From Rhabdophis nuchalis (lineage: Eukaryota > Chordata > Lepidosauria > Squamata > Natricidae): a DNA stretch of 64,000 nucleotides. The translations under genes were made by a program, and so were the position numbers. Positions within the stretch are counted from its first letter, which is position 1. The number at the start of each line of letters is the position of its first letter. Where the stretch lies: NCBI GenBank assembly GCA_039707465.1, contig CM077643.1:200037605-200101604 (forward strand), given 5' to 3'. The notes beneath the pieces were generated by a model, which was given only the letters and a program-made list of their open reading frames with translations, was not told the origin of the DNA and did no database searches. Shown here in pieces: positions 33,208 to 45,172 of the stretch.

Positions 33208-35040
33208 AACTTTACCAAAGAAAGCAAGTAGTACTGCATTTAATATTTATGCAAAGGTTTTCCCTGCTAGACTATATTGGAATCCTGAAATCATTGGATT
33301 AAGTACCTTTCTCCTTGGATCCTTCTTTATATTTCATTTCCCACAATAATCTTAACAGTACATTTGTGTTATGTGCCCATCAATGTTAGATATTATTATT
33401 AACTAGTAGGATATATAAATGAACACTTTAAATAGGCCTGAAATGACCATTGTCTTAGCATTTACCATGAGAAATACAAACAGAGGTTAAAATAACTGAG
33501 GAGAGGTGCAGGAAATGTAAAGGAAAGAAAAAGTGAGAAATGAGCTAGGAAATACATCCTCCCCAACCTAATCTTGACCCTTAAATATTTTTCTTAGACC
33601 AAATTGCTTGGGCAAATATGCTGTTCAGCTTGAGAGTTTCCATTTTTCTGTTTAAAATGTGTGCATGTGTGTTTTCCTGACAAGCAGAGGAACACAGATG
33701 TTGTTCAGAAATGTCTCTCATGGCATTTTCTTTTATTTTTATTGAATCATTCAGTGTACATGAAGCAGAATGTTTATTGCCCAGATATACAATAGGTAAT
33801 GAACTCACCAAAACAAAGCAGGCTTCATAAAATGTGTGTTATCTTCTAAGTGAAGAGAATAACAAGCTGCAATGGACATTTGTAAAAGCTCTCCACGACC
33901 ATTCAGTATCATTCTCAAAATTTCACTTAATTCTACTTGGAGATTTTATTACTCTACCTGAGATGCCAAACCGCTAGGCCTAGACTGAAGGTTGAAACAA
34001 TAAAAACAGAAACAGACTCCCTCTTAGCTTTTCCTCAGTCATTTCACCTCGTGTAAGAACTATTATCCTTGGGCATCAGTTCTGATCACCCCATCTCTGG
34101 CAGTGTTTCCATAGAATGATGTCCATTAGGGGAAAAGATATAAATAACCGCAAACCCTTCTAATAAAACTTTACAGAGGTTTTACAAGATAACTTTTCTA
34201 TCTTGAAGGAACCCTTCCTGCATTAAATTGTACCCTGAGGAATTTTTTTTAAAAAACCTGCTGATAAGTGTCTGTATGAAGGAAAGAGCTATACTCTTTT
34301 AAGATCCAATATGGTGAAGCAGGATCTCTGAACAATGGATGCTCAATAAATTAGGTTCTGCAAAAAGTGATAATATAAGTCCAGAAAACCAGTGGAAACT
34401 CAATAAAACCACGAAGATCACAGCATTCTTCACACCATTTGCCTGAACATGAGGTAGAAAAAAACAGATGGTTCTAAATCCTCCATGAAAATGTTCCAGA
34501 TTCTTCCCTGTTCTGTGTTTCGATGTTTGTTGTCATGGCAGAGACACAAACATCCCATGGCATCATCAGTAGTGTGATAGACTTTCCCTATGTTACTACA
34601 AATCCTCCTGAACCTCCAAGACTCACTTGTGATCTCTGTTTCTACTCCTATAGGGAGCACAGAGACATTTTGACTGTTTAATTTAAATAAGCATTGTGTT
34701 GGGGGAAATTCTAATGTTACACACATGTCTGAGGAGGGTATTGCTTTATGCATTGGGTTTTATCCTTATAAGATGTTTGGAGTCACCAAGACTGAGTTAG
34801 GCATCCATATACATTTTCTTAAACAAATAAACAAATAAATACATATTTGTGACAAGTGCATGCAGAAAGAAACTACAGTACTAGGATTTCCAATGTGTAT
34901 ATTGGCAAAGATTGTGCAAATACATATATTTGCATATTTTTCTTGGTACTTCTGTACACTCTATAGGGGAAAACAGGATAAGTAAATCACCATAACTGAA
35001 AATGGATATATGCTGACTCAATTTATATTTATATTGTTTA
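33208..35040. other. AT-rich intergenic DNA
   Basis: Nothing recognised. A 107-codon reverse frame (34430-34753) has no similarity I can name. Confidence 0.5.
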
Positions 35041-35303
35041 TAAAGTAAAGACATACTTATTCCAACAAGCCGGCCTAGCCTAACCTCCCATGGGGACTTT
35101 TAGATAGTTTTAAATCGGGTATTTTAAAATTGGGTTTTTAGCATAGGATAAGATGGTTTAATTTATATTTTAAATTGTGTATTTATTTTGTATTTTGTAT
35201 GTTTTTTAAATTTCCTGTGCGCCGCCCTGGGTCCTCTGCAGAGAAGGGCGGGATATAAATGTAAATAAAATAAAATAAAATAAAATAAAATAAAAAATAA
35301 TAG
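35041..35303 (+). mobile_element. L2-type LINE, 3' end
   Basis: Begins with codons for a degraded LKTYLFQQAGLA end (CAACAAGCCGGCCTAGCC), continues through the 3' UTR and ends in the stem GCCGCCCTGGGTCC...GGGCGGGATATAAAT with an (AAATA)n tail. Confidence 0.8.
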
Positions 35304-37309
35304 CGTTAGAGAATGGGAATAGGAGTTAAATCATTAAAATTATTTGGGTAAAGGACCTAGTAGATTCCATTTTGAATGTACCACATATCTACCTTGCTTG
35401 CTACTTTGGAATATTACAGCCTGGAACAAATTCCAAAGTTACTGTGACCCAGCTAGAAATAGTTTAATTGTTTTTGGAAGTTACTTTAATGGTTTCTGGA
35501 AGTTCCCTATGTAATGGATATATTTTTCTGGACGTCGGTAATCTTGCTATTGTTTAACTCTGGGAAAGCAGGAAATGAGGCTTTCTGGGAACATTTTGAA
35601 GGGTCAGATGACACTTGACATCCACCCAGAAATATTTAGGAGAATTTAATTTTTGTATGTTCACATAATTAATGCCAGCTGGATTAATTGTTGCCAAGCA
35701 TTGTTATCGATCATGCAAATGTATTTTTTTATTTGCATTATGACGCATTTTGATAATACTCATGAGACTTCATTTTGTGTATTTAAGGTCTCACCTGTAT
35801 ACCTTGTAATTATTCTGAGAATCCTATCATGTACATGGTAGTTATTGATAAGACCCACTTATCGATGAATAAAGCTTTTTGTTGCCTATAATCTCCTTGT
35901 TTAGTTTTTCTTGCATTCATAGAAAATATATCTGGGATATTTTTCTCACAAACTCTAAAAAGACAGTGAAGAATCCACTTGCTCTTACCGCCATGAATAT
36001 TATCATTGTTTCTCTTTGAAACAATTTGAGACAAAAAATAGCATTTTAAAAATAATAATAACGCTGAGCGTATGAACTTCAAAATATTATAAAGACCTTT
36101 TGACTTGTAAATTGAGAAAAATATGAAATGAAAGAACTTGAAGAGAATAATCTTCACCCATCATGCTTTGATTGTCAATCCAACTTTCTATATGGTAATT
36201 GGTTTCTCCAGATGTTCAGAAGGATGAAAAGTGTTAATGGTAATTGTTTTTGTTTTGTTTTTCAATAATGGCAAGTGCATGAATGAATTTCATCTAAAAC
36301 ATGTTTGATTCAAACAAAAAGGAGTTTGCAAACTAGGCTCAGTTAACTGGCCCCCAAGTATATAGCTAACACTTGTCAGCCTCTGCTTTGCTTATTTGCT
36401 TTCAGCTGCCATAGAAACGGGGAGGGTAGAGGCATGATATTTGGGATGGGAATAAATGGTACAGGAGGTGATATGGAAAAGGGAGTTTTTTTCTCACTAT
36501 CTTCTGCGCATGCTGGTGGGTGATGTTTGGACCTGGTCAAGGCCAACCATCCTGCATACCAACCTGATGATGCTTTCTGGAGTTGCAACCCAAATGACAC
36601 CTAAGGGAGTTGCAGATTGGACACTGGGGTGGGGGCATTGGAGAGAGGGCGCTGGGTAATCGTTTGATATGTATGGGTTCGCGCCTTTCTGACTCAGATC
36701 TTGCTTTATTTTCGCTGCTATCTTTTCATAACCAGTAAAAGTACTTTTTAATTCCACAAACAATGGAGTTGGGAGTTTTCTTTCTTGGTTACTGAAGGAG
36801 GCATGCCTAACAACACTATTGAGATAATCGAGGGAGGGGAAGGGCACACCATACCAAAGAAAAATCTATTTGCCAATCTGGACATATCCCTCCATGTTAC
36901 TATTAAGACAATCACCCCCAGTACTGACATTTTAAAAGAACAGCTTTCTTTGTTAGGAGAAGAGAAATCTTTGCAGTTATATGCTTTTGTTATTTTTCTC
37001 GCTAAGGAGAAGTCCCCCTAAATGAATAGCTGCAGGGATACATGTCAGTAATTGCTAGTTATCCTTCTTTGTCATCTTACATTGTTAATGCCAAACCTTG
37101 CTTTGGTGCTGATGAGATCACAAGAATCTGACTTCAGAAGGCATGAAAGAATGTTAAATATTAAGAAAAATTTCCAGTGTGTACCAATTAAAAATAAACC
37201 CTCCTAACTCCTTATACGGGATTTAAATTTCCAAAATTCTACTGCCCGCTTTTTCCCACTTCTGTTTAATTTTTATTAAACCTGTTTATTTGGAAGACCA
37301 TTTCTCCAT
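35304..37309. other. Intergenic DNA with one possible LTR
   Basis: Apart from the LTR-like stretch near 35480-35900, nothing is recognised. Confidence 0.4.
35480..35900 (+). mobile_element. Possible solo LTR
   Basis: A TATA-like GTGTATTTAAGG (35775-35786) is followed about 75 bases later by GATGAATAAAGCTTTTTG (35861-35878) and a T-rich stretch, the spacing of a retroviral R region. No matching second copy and no defined ends, so this is only a suggestion. Confidence 0.3.
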
Positions 37310-37680
37310 GAAACTCAGTTTAGTTTCAGTTTATTCAATTTATACCCCGCCCTTCTCCAAACTATCTGCCATTCTATTGGATCTAATAGGATAGGCACCC
37401 TCCAGGTCTCTTCCCTGAAACCTTGCCAACTAACAGGAGCTCAGAAGCATTTTAGCCTTTTGGAAGGGCATCAAAACTTGGTTTTCACCCCGGCTCTGGA
37501 ATAGAATGGGAATAGCTGGAGCTGCTTGTGGAGCATCCCAAACTGATGATTTCAGATGCCATGTTTTTGCTTATGATTCTATGGTTTTATGGTTTATAAT
37601 TTTACAGTTATTAGTTTTATTGTTGTGAGCACCCAGAGTAGGGTTAAAGATACAGACCTTTTAAATCAATCATCACCTTT
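37310..37680. mobile_element. L2 3' tip beside an old LINE remnant
   Basis: 37315-37358 reads AGTTTATTCAATTTATACCCCGCCCTTCTCC, the reverse-strand L2 terminus, truncated at once. About 37350-37640 in forward orientation resembles a very old L2/CR1-L3 3' end, with TTTTGGAAGGGCATCAAAAC and TTGTGAGCACCCAGAGTAG. Confidence 0.4.
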
Positions 37681-38590
37681 CACAGGAGTGGAATAGCTGG
37701 GTACAGAGGACAGCCCAGGGATAAGCCATTAAGAAATCATTGTAAATATTACCACTTAGAATTTCTTATCAGTTTGGCTATAGGCCCTGCTGACTCGGGG
37801 AATCCAAAGACAGCTAGAAGACACAAGGTTGGCAAAAGCTGCTCTCAGCTAAGCATGTATATGAGGAGTCAATCCTGTTAGAAACAGATATTACCTTTTC
37901 TGGACCTGTCAAATGCTCTGCTTGATAGATTCAGCAAACAAATCAATCTCAATGACTTATGCAACAAACACATACTATTGTGATCAAGCCACCACACAAA
38001 AGTTTATTTTGGTTGAAATATGAAGGATTTCCCCCCTCAGAATCCCAGAATTTAGTTACATTGAAAAGAAAGCAAATGCAACAAATAAATGAAAAAGTAT
38101 GCAAAGATCAGTTCAACATTAGAATGTTACTATGGTAGGAGGTGACAATCAAATGCCAATCAGATCTTATGTCATAGAGCTCCCGTACTCCAAACCAATA
38201 GCTGTGATGGTTAAGGTTGAAGGTGGGAATTGTAGTTCGGCATATCTGGGGAACAGTGGAGTGACAAATTCTTCATTGTAGGATTACTTTTGTGACTGTA
38301 AATAAAAATGGCATTGTAAATATCTGGTATAGTATAAATAAAATAAGAATGTTCCCAGTATCAACATGCTTCTTAACTGACAAGGGTTTCCCATGGTTGA
38401 TTTTCTATTTTGTTTTTGTTTTGCATTTCATATATCAAAGTCTAGGGAATGTGAAATTATTGGCTTATTCACAAACAGAAATGTTCAGATGTCACACTCT
38501 TTCAGGTTGTCATGATAGCCATGCTGAGAGCACAGTATTTTCCTATTTTAATTTTTTTTAATCCAGTATAATTATAATAATTAGGTGTTA
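37681..38590. other. Intergenic DNA
   Basis: GTGGGAATTGTAGTTCGGCA near 38223 looks like a widespread old amniote repeat fragment; otherwise nothing. Confidence 0.35.
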
Positions 38591-39140
38591 ATTATTATTA
38601 TTATTTATAAAATTTATATAACCGCACCCTCTCCCCGAAGGGACCCGGGGCGGTGCACAGGAAATTTAAAACAACACAAATACAAAGTATAAATAATTAA
38701 AATCGAATTAAATAGTTTATCCCTGTGCTAAAATTTAAATAGTTAAGACATAATCCCTTACAAACCCAATTAAAACAATTTATAATACAGACTGCAGACT
38801 AGGTAAATAACTTAGGCCAAACCGGCCTGATGGAACAGGAGTGTCTTTAATTTCTGGCGGAAGGTGCGGAGGTCCGTGGTTGTTCTGAGGTCGGGGGGTA
38901 GGTCGTTCCAGAGGGTTGGGCCCACCACAGAGAAGGCCCTTCCCCTGGGCGTCGCCCGCTGGCATTGCCTAGTGGATGGCACCCGGAGAAGTCCCTCTCT
39001 GTGGGAGCGAATCGGCCGCAGGGATGTATGAGGTAGGATGCGGTCTCGCAGGTAGCTTGGTCCCGTGCCATGGAGCGCTTTAAAGATGGTGATCAACACC
39101 TTGAAGCGCACCCGAAAGACCACAGGTAACCAGTGCAGCT
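38591..39140 (-). mobile_element. L2-type LINE, 3' fragment, about 550 bp
   Basis: (ATT)n and the L2 stem CCGCACCCTCTCCCCGAAGGG at the left. A 103-codon reverse frame (38812-39123) covers the end of the RT C-terminal region (VRFKVLITIFKALHGTGPSY, RAFSVVGPTLWNDLPPDL). Truncated at CCAGTGCAGCT. Confidence 0.85.
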
Positions 39141-40337
39141 AGATTGGTTATCTCCAATGACAACCCAGCATTAATACTGTTATTTCAATGACAGCCTTAA
39201 CAAATATTTCTGTTAATTTTACATTTAGTGATTTGATAGTGACCTCTTTAGAACATTTATGCTAGCACTTTCTTTCTAAATGAAGTATTAGTTTTGCTTG
39301 TATTATATTTTATAGATTTAGGGATGGGCTGAAGTGAACTTGGCACATAAAAGGCCCTAATTCCTTCTCAACCAACTGGATCTTAAAGGAGTATAAGATC
39401 TTGAAAAGTTTGTGGTGTGTTCTGCATCCCTGCTTTCTTCCATAGTCCCATTCTCTCTTTTCATTTTTTTAAGGATCTTACAATACCTTCCACACATCTT
39501 CTTTATGTATCTATACCAAATGTATGAGGGAGAAGAGGCGCTGAGAGGCACAAAAGATGGAAACTGAATTATAGAGGCCTAGACTTAGAACCTCCATCTG
39601 ATGCTAGTCCTAAGTGATGTCACAGTTGAGATGGATGGATCACCTGCTCTGAGAGGGCATTAAGGAGGAGATACCAGTGCTACTTAATCAAATTATTGTG
39701 TGAGCTCAGCAAGGCTTGTAAAGCAATTCTCACATTTCCTCGTCTAAGAACTATTTTAACAGTGACACTATGGAGAACCTCAGTTTCATGGGCAAAAGCA
39801 AAAGTATAAGAAGGAAAGATCCAGGGGCCTTTAAATGATATTATGAGAAAGAGAATGAGCAGGAAGAATTTTCTGACATTGTGGACTGGGCACCAAAATT
39901 ATTAAGAGTTACAGGTAAATGAGAACTTTCTCCAAATCAATAACATTTAAAGCTGGTCTTTATACACTTCAGAACTTCTAGAGATCCTACTGTCAAAACT
40001 CAGTGATAAAGTACCAAATCACAGACATTTAATTTCTGACTAATTTTTGAAAGAAATGCAAAGAAAAACTAAATAAGGCTTACAATACAAAAACGTGCCA
40101 CCTAATCATAATAAATTAAGTACCCCCAGACTCACTCATTCCTTTTAATGTCAACGTGATAGCGTAGAAAGTTAACGCCCAGCTCTCTCCTGGAAGAATG
40201 AAATATTTTGAGAAATATTAAAAAGGTGAATATTATATTTCCCTAAAGGAGGAATGGAGAAACATGCTCTTGGAGAAAGAAAGAGACAGCCCCACCTTCT
40301 TTAATAGCCAGCAGATACTGTATTTTTTTCCCCGTTA
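39141..40337. other. AT-rich intergenic DNA
   Basis: Nothing recognised. Confidence 0.5.
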
Positions 40338-40353
40338 AGAAAGACTGGGCCAT

Positions 40354-41513
40354 TTTAGTGGCACTGACTTTAACAGTTAATCATGGCTCAAGAAACAGCA
40401 CTGGCAAGCTTAGAACAAAGGATGGCTTCTCTTGAAACTGTTATACAAACTTTGGTACAAGAAATTAAGGCCCAGAGGGCAGAAAATATTAACTTTAAGA
40501 AGGAGTTATTGGATACACGGAAACAACTGCTGGAAAACACACAGAAGAACGAAGAATTGGAAGGGGGGCTGGTGGGGGCTAAGGGAGAGATTAAAAATGT
40601 TACTAATGAAGTTGTGGAAATAAATGGGCATGTGTCTAGGATTGATATGGAAAGAATGACATATTTTTTGAGATTTCAGAATGTTTTTGAGGAATCTGGT
40701 GAATGCCTCCCTGATCTTATGAGCACAATTTTAGCAGACTATTTACATAAACCTAAGGATGAGATCAGGGGGGACATTGACCTAGCCTACAGAATAAACT
40801 CAGCATATGCCAGGATAAATGAAGTGCCTAGAGAGATACATGTGAAATTTGTTAGAAGGTCAACCAGAGAAGAAATCCTGAAAGTGCAGAGAGGTAGTCC
40901 ATTAATCTACCAACAAAAAGAGGTTGCTATCTTGAAGCAGATCCCAAGAAAGATTAGAGATGCAAGAAGGAAATTTTCCTTCTTGTCTAAAACATTGTTT
41001 GACCACGGGATTTGGTTCAAGTGGGTGACACCCGAAGGGATGCTGGTGTTCTGGGAAGGAGGAAGAGTGAGGATTAAAACAGTTGCTGAGGCGGAAGCCT
41101 TTCTTAAAAAACATTCCTCTATCCTGGGGGAAGATCCAGGGGGGACGGAGGGGGCCACGGCCCCGCCCACTGGGGGCCAGGGAGGAGAAAAAGAAGATAC
41201 AATTGCCAAGAGACTTAGATCAAAAAAATAACTTTGCCTTGACTTTTTTTTTTGAACAACTTTGCATAATATTTGTATTTGGATTTTTTGTAAAGGACTG
41301 ACAGTATAGAAATGAGAATTTAGGTATATGTACATGCTTTCACTTTGTAGTGTTATGAAAAATGTTTTTTTTTTATTGTTATCAATGTATTTTGAGGTCC
41401 CGGAAGAGCCGACGACTTCGACGTGAATGCTCTCAAAATTTCTTTGTATCCCTTACCCTACCCTATAGAAAAAATGTAAAACCAATAAAACTTTTTCAAT
41501 ATAAAAAAAAAAA
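40354..41513 (+). mobile_element. L1-type retroelement with ORF1 only (HAL1-like)
   Basis: A complete-looking insertion of about 1.16 kb flanked by the perfect 16-bp duplication AGAAAGACTGGGCCAT (40338-40353 and 41514-41529). It comprises 29 bp of leader, an intact ORF1 (40383-41231), a 3' UTR of about 270 bp, AATAAA at 41484-41489 and a poly-A tail at 41502-41513. There is no ORF2 at all: the 3' UTR starts straight after the ORF1 stop. The same 3' UTR recurs, truncated and inverted, at 46367-46551, so a family exists. Such half-L1s need a reverse transcriptase supplied by a full L1. Confidence 0.85.
40383..41231 (+). CDS. L1 ORF1 protein (RNA-binding chaperone), intact
   Basis: A 282-residue protein with the L1 ORF1p plan. 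Residues 7-88 form a heptad-rich coiled coil (trimerisation). About 93-168 fit the RRM-like domain (TYFLRFQNVFEESGE ... EIHVKFVRRSTREEIL). About 170-245 fit the C-terminal domain (KQIPRKIRDARRKFSFLSK, then GIWFKWVTPEGMLVFWEGG). A Gly/Pro/Thr-rich tail ends in the basic KRLRSKK. In known L1s this protein binds L1 RNA and packages it with ORF2p in the cytoplasm. The start at 40383 is chosen because it is the first ATG and sits 29 bp inside the insertion. No stops or frameshifts, unlike every other LINE frame in the window. No host promoter is evident. Confidence 0.85.
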   Translation: MAQETALASLEQRMASLETVIQTLVQEIKAQRAENINFKKELLDTRKQLLENTQKNEELEGGLVGAKGEIKNVTNEVVEINGHVSRIDMERMTYFLRFQNVFEESGECLPDLMSTILADYLHKPKDEIRGDIDLAYRINSAYARINEVPREIHVKFVRRSTREEILKVQRGSPLIYQQKEVAILKQIPRKIRDARRKFSFLSKTLFDHGIWFKWVTPEGMLVFWEGGRVRIKTVAEAEAFLKKHSSILGEDPGGTEGATAPPTGGQGGEKEDTIAKRLRSKK

Positions 41514-41579
41514 AGAAAGACTGGGCCATCCTATCTACAAAACAAAAGACCTTCAGCTCCAGGATGACAGGATTAAGAC

Positions 41580-41945
41580 ATGACATTTCAGGGCATAATA
41601 GGATTAATCCACTAAAACACAGAATTCACTAAATTGCACAATCTCCTAAGCACATTGCACCAGAGTCCAAACTTAATCAAACCCGAGAGCTCAGGCAACC
41701 TACAGAGCCAGCTATGACCCTTACAACAGCCAATAGAATGCATGTTCTTGTACCGGAACAGGAAGTTTAAGTGCAAAGCCCAAGAGAAAGTATAAATACC
41801 CCCCACTATCAACTGCATGTGGTCAGCTATCCAGAACCCATGTGATTCTGCTTCATCATTAAACCATCTTTCCATTCAGCCTCCATGTTTCCAGTGTCTT
41901 TGTCCTGGCTTGGAACTGAACCAAATGGACATTTGTTCTGACAAT
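41580..41945 (+). mobile_element. Solo LTR (endogenous retrovirus-like), approximate bounds
   Basis: Order of signals: TATAAATA at 41791-41798, ATTAAA polyadenylation-like signal at 41858-41863, then GTTTCCAGTGTCTTTG and CTTGGAACTGAACCAAATGG. A related reverse-strand copy lies at 31860-32165. No gag, pol or env sequence adjoins. Confidence 0.6.
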
Positions 41946-42033
41946 TGAGTCCCAATTTTAGCTTTTGGGCCTGCCCCAAGTTACAAAATCAAGTGTGTGT
42001 TTATATGAGAGACAGATGGAGGGAGAGAGAGAG

Positions 42034-42253
42034 CGCCGAGGTAGCACAGTGGTTAGAGTGCAGTATTGCAGACTACTTCAGCTGACTGCTAGCTGCAGTT
42101 TGGCAGTTCAAATCTCACCGGCACAAGGTGACTCAGCCTTCCATCCCTCTGAGGTGGATAAAATGAGGACCCAGGTTGTTGGCAGCAATAGCCTTACTCT
42201 GTAAATCGCTTAGAGAGAGCATTAAAAGCACTATGAAGTGGTATATGTCTAAG
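42034..42253 (+). mobile_element. tRNA-derived squamate SINE
   Basis: Pol III box A TAGCACAGTGG at 42042-42052 and box B AGTTCAAATCT at 42105-42115. The conserved body GACTCAGCCTTCCATCC, GAGGTGGATAAAATGAGGAC and end CGCTTAGAGAG...TGAAGTGGTATATGTCTAAG match a widespread squamate tRNA-type SINE. It is inserted in a (GA)n tract, present on both sides. It is transcribed by RNA polymerase III when active, and mobilised by a LINE. Confidence 0.8.
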
Positions 42254-43348
42254 AGAGAGAGAGAGAGAGAACATAGGTACAAATATAAAGTCCATCTGTG
42301 TGCAGACCTGCACATCCACCTTCATTTTCTTCACAATTCTTCTAGTTCATTTCAATGTAGGATGCACAACGCTTCTCAAGGCAACTTGCACAATTCATAA
42401 AACATCAATAAAGCACAACTAAAAGCCGAGTTTAATAAAAGAAAATCAGGCAGTAGAACAAAGCTGACCAAATGCAAATGTTTAAGTCAACAGCACACTT
42501 CAACTGTGAATTGGGAGTCATTAATAAGCTAGCTTCCCTGACAGCAACCTGAAATACTAGCATTCACTAAATGACACAAAAGGGTTTCTGTTGAATTTCT
42601 CTCTATGAATCAGATTTTCTTCCATGCATCTCACTGTGGAAAGAGACAAAACGTGCGCCCGTTAGGGGCCACTGCCTTTTTTCATTAGGGGATCTTTTCT
42701 GGAGCATTTAATGCCTCAGTGCTCTGAGCCACCTATTATCTGATACCCCTGGAAAGAGAACAGCCTGGCATGATTTCATTAAGTAGGATAAGAGGGGGTT
42801 TAGTAATTTTATGCTAAAAAAAAGATAATTATCAGGAAGTAAATTAATCCTCCTCCTCCTCTTCCTTCTCCTCCTCCTGGTTGCACCTCAATTTTAAAAT
42901 ATATATATATAGTTGTCCTTCTGTAACTTTAATAAGCACTGAAAGGTAGTAGACAAGAGATTTACGGTAGTTATTACATATCTGCTTTTCTTCCACAAAC
43001 TTATCTTGGCATCCACTGTTCCTCCAACAGATTTTTTTATATCTTTACAATAGCTCTGTGAGATCTGTAAGCTTGAGAAATAAGGGGAAATGACCCAAAG
43101 TTGTCCAGTAAATATTATGGCTGAATGGGGACTTAAATCTGAGTAACCCCAGTTCTTTTCCAAATGCTCAAATCACTATATCCCACTGGTACCATGTTGA
43201 GAAAGGAATTATCTGCTGTGTTTTACTGCTGACTTTTCCAAATGGTTTCTGTGCTTGTGGCTCTAAGGCCTTACAAAAAAGTAGTAGTGTGCACTGTGTA
43301 TTGAATAAGGTTGTAAAAAAGAAAAACCAAACAAAGCTAAGAGCCCTG

Positions 43349-43391
<43 letters not shown>

Positions 43392-43689
43392 GCCTTTTCC
43401 ATATGTTTCAAATTCTGGTTAATCCTCCAATTTCCTCTCTCAAAGTTAATTGAAGTTCAGTTTGGATTCCTACCCTCCTTCAGGTTAGCTATTAAAGAAG
43501 AAGTGATTGCAGCTGAAAAATACATTCTGATCTTGTCTATTTCCTTTTGTACTCTCTGGTCACTGAGCTTCTGATTTGAAACAGAGAGCTGAATTGTTTA
43601 TTTTATTTCCCTATTGATGGTTGTTATGAGAAAAATGAAGCAAAGCGCTGAATTGTTAATCAAAATAATAGAGTTTATTGGCCTTAATC
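42254..43689. other. Intergenic DNA with simple repeats
   Basis: (GA)n at 42253-42270, (TCC)n-like at 42847-42879 and (CA)n at 43351-43389; no gene recognised. Confidence 0.5.
43351..43389 (+). repeat. (CA)n microsatellite
   Basis: About 19 uninterrupted CA units. Confidence 0.95.
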
Positions 43690-44412
43690 TAGTTTTTACC
43701 AATGATCTGCATTCCAGGATGTTGCACCAGGAGACTTGTTCACAGTCATTCATGCCTTGATTACATCCAGTTTGGAGGCACTCTGCATGCAGCTGTCCTT
43801 CAAGGCAATGCAGAAACTTCAACTGATCCCGAATTTCTGTCATTCATTCATTCAATCTCCAGTTTCTTGCTATCCAAAGCAACTCGGGGCATTAAGCATG
43901 TACACAGTAATGGGGCGCCCTGAGTTTGCCCACATAACATCTTTGTTGGGCAAACTGTTCTCTCTTCCAGGTTTTTTTGGGCACCACTTACAGTGCTGCT
44001 CATCACTTTTAAAGCCCTATAGGGCAGATGGATCAGATTATCATTGGAACTGCCTTTCCCTAAGAACATCTATCTGTCCTATCAGGTCAGATAGGATCTT
44101 GTCCTCTATTATTGTCATCTGATGGGATCTAGGAAAACGCCTTTTCTGTGGCAGCCCATGCCCTATGGAACACTCTGTCCGCTGAGGTTTGGCAGACCTC
44201 TAGCCTCCTACCCTTTCATAAAGCGTTTAAGACCTGGCTTTTCCCCTAACATTGGAATAAGAGATTATATGACTTGATGCCAGATATTTGTTGGTTTTAA
44301 TGTAAACACATTAAACACACTTTATAGTTTTGTTGTAGTTTTATGTTTGATTGGGAGCCACACAGAGTTTGTTATTAAATGGTGGATATATAAATATTGT
44401 AAATAAATAAAT
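43690..44412 (+). pseudogene. Ancient L2/CR1-L3-type LINE 3' end
   Basis: In scattered forward frames: FTVIHALITSSLEALCMQL, then MQKLQLIPN, HITSLLGKL, LLITFKAL-like and CLSVAAHALWNTLSAEV-like, in the order of the L2 C-terminal region (cf. ALVTSRLDYCNALYMGLP). It ends with GGGAGCCACACAGAGTTTG and an (AAATAAAT) tail. Far more diverged than the other L2 copies here, so much older. Confidence 0.65.
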
Positions 44413-45046
44413 ATTGATTTTAATCTTAAACTGCTTTTGGTAAGCAAATATGCCTGAACCAGAAACCTGAAGTCTAATCAGAAATTAGTTCTGCATTCTC
44501 TAGACTTATGTTGGTAGTCCTAAGCAAACAAAGTAATGGAGAGGCCCAGCAAACATGAGAAGAAATAGTCTGTTCTCAGGTAGAGTTGAGCACTAAATTC
44601 CAATACAAATAAAAGCAGTAAAGCACAGCTCACGCTGTGCTGGACTTAACAGTGCTAAGATAGTGACAGACAGAATAATTCTCATGAATTTTCTCTGCTA
44701 ATTTGTTTGCTCTCCAAACTCATTGGAATAAAGACCTGGTTAGTGAAATTCCTAGTGACAGAGTAAGGTATGCTAGCTGTCAAGTGGGCAAGAAGAAGGT
44801 GTGAATGTCACACTTTTCATTCTACAGTGGTATGTAGTCTTGAGTTTCTTGCAATTCAAGCATATCATGTGAGAGATTGTGCTTATGGAGGGGGAGCTGG
44901 TGTAAATGGTTACAATGAAGGGGCGTTTTCTCAAAAGGGAGGAACATAGTCCAGAAATGGGGTGAGACAAGTGGCAGTCCAACCCAGAGCAGATAGGAGT
45001 CACAGGAAGAGATTTGGGATAGCCACTCCCTAGAATCTCCCGGGGT
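44413..45046. other. Intergenic DNA, nothing recognised
   Basis: No supported feature. Confidence 0.5.
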
Positions 45047-45172
45047 ATAATACAATAATACAATAGCAGAGTTGGAAGGGACCTTGTAGGTCTTCTAGTC
45101 CAACCCCCTGCGTAGGCAGGAACCTTATACCATTTCAGACAAATAGCTATCCAATATCTTCTTAAAGACTAT
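45047..45172 (-). mobile_element. CR1-type LINE 3' end, short
   Basis: (ATACA)n-like tail, then GCAGAGTTGGAAGGGACCTT and GTCCAACCCCCTGCGTAGGC, the classical CR1 3' end on the reverse strand, fading after TTCTTAAAGAC. Confidence 0.8.

Noticed and set aside
34430..34753. 107-codon reverse-strand frame
   Set aside because: No similarity, no domain, composition like the surrounding AT-rich DNA.
36480..36790. Possible LTR end (CAGTAAAAGTAC, AATGGAGTTGGGAG...)
   Set aside because: Only a vague resemblance to R-U5 sequence; no second copy, promoter or ends.
40907..41335. 142-codon reverse-strand frame
   Set aside because: Antisense shadow of the intact L1 ORF1.
42042..42115. A tRNA gene
   Set aside because: Pol III boxes are present but there is no cloverleaf or anticodon arm; the full unit is a SINE.
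43702..44122. 128-codon forward frame as a host gene
   Set aside because: Its readable motifs follow the LINE C-terminal order; it is an old L2/CR1-L3 relic.
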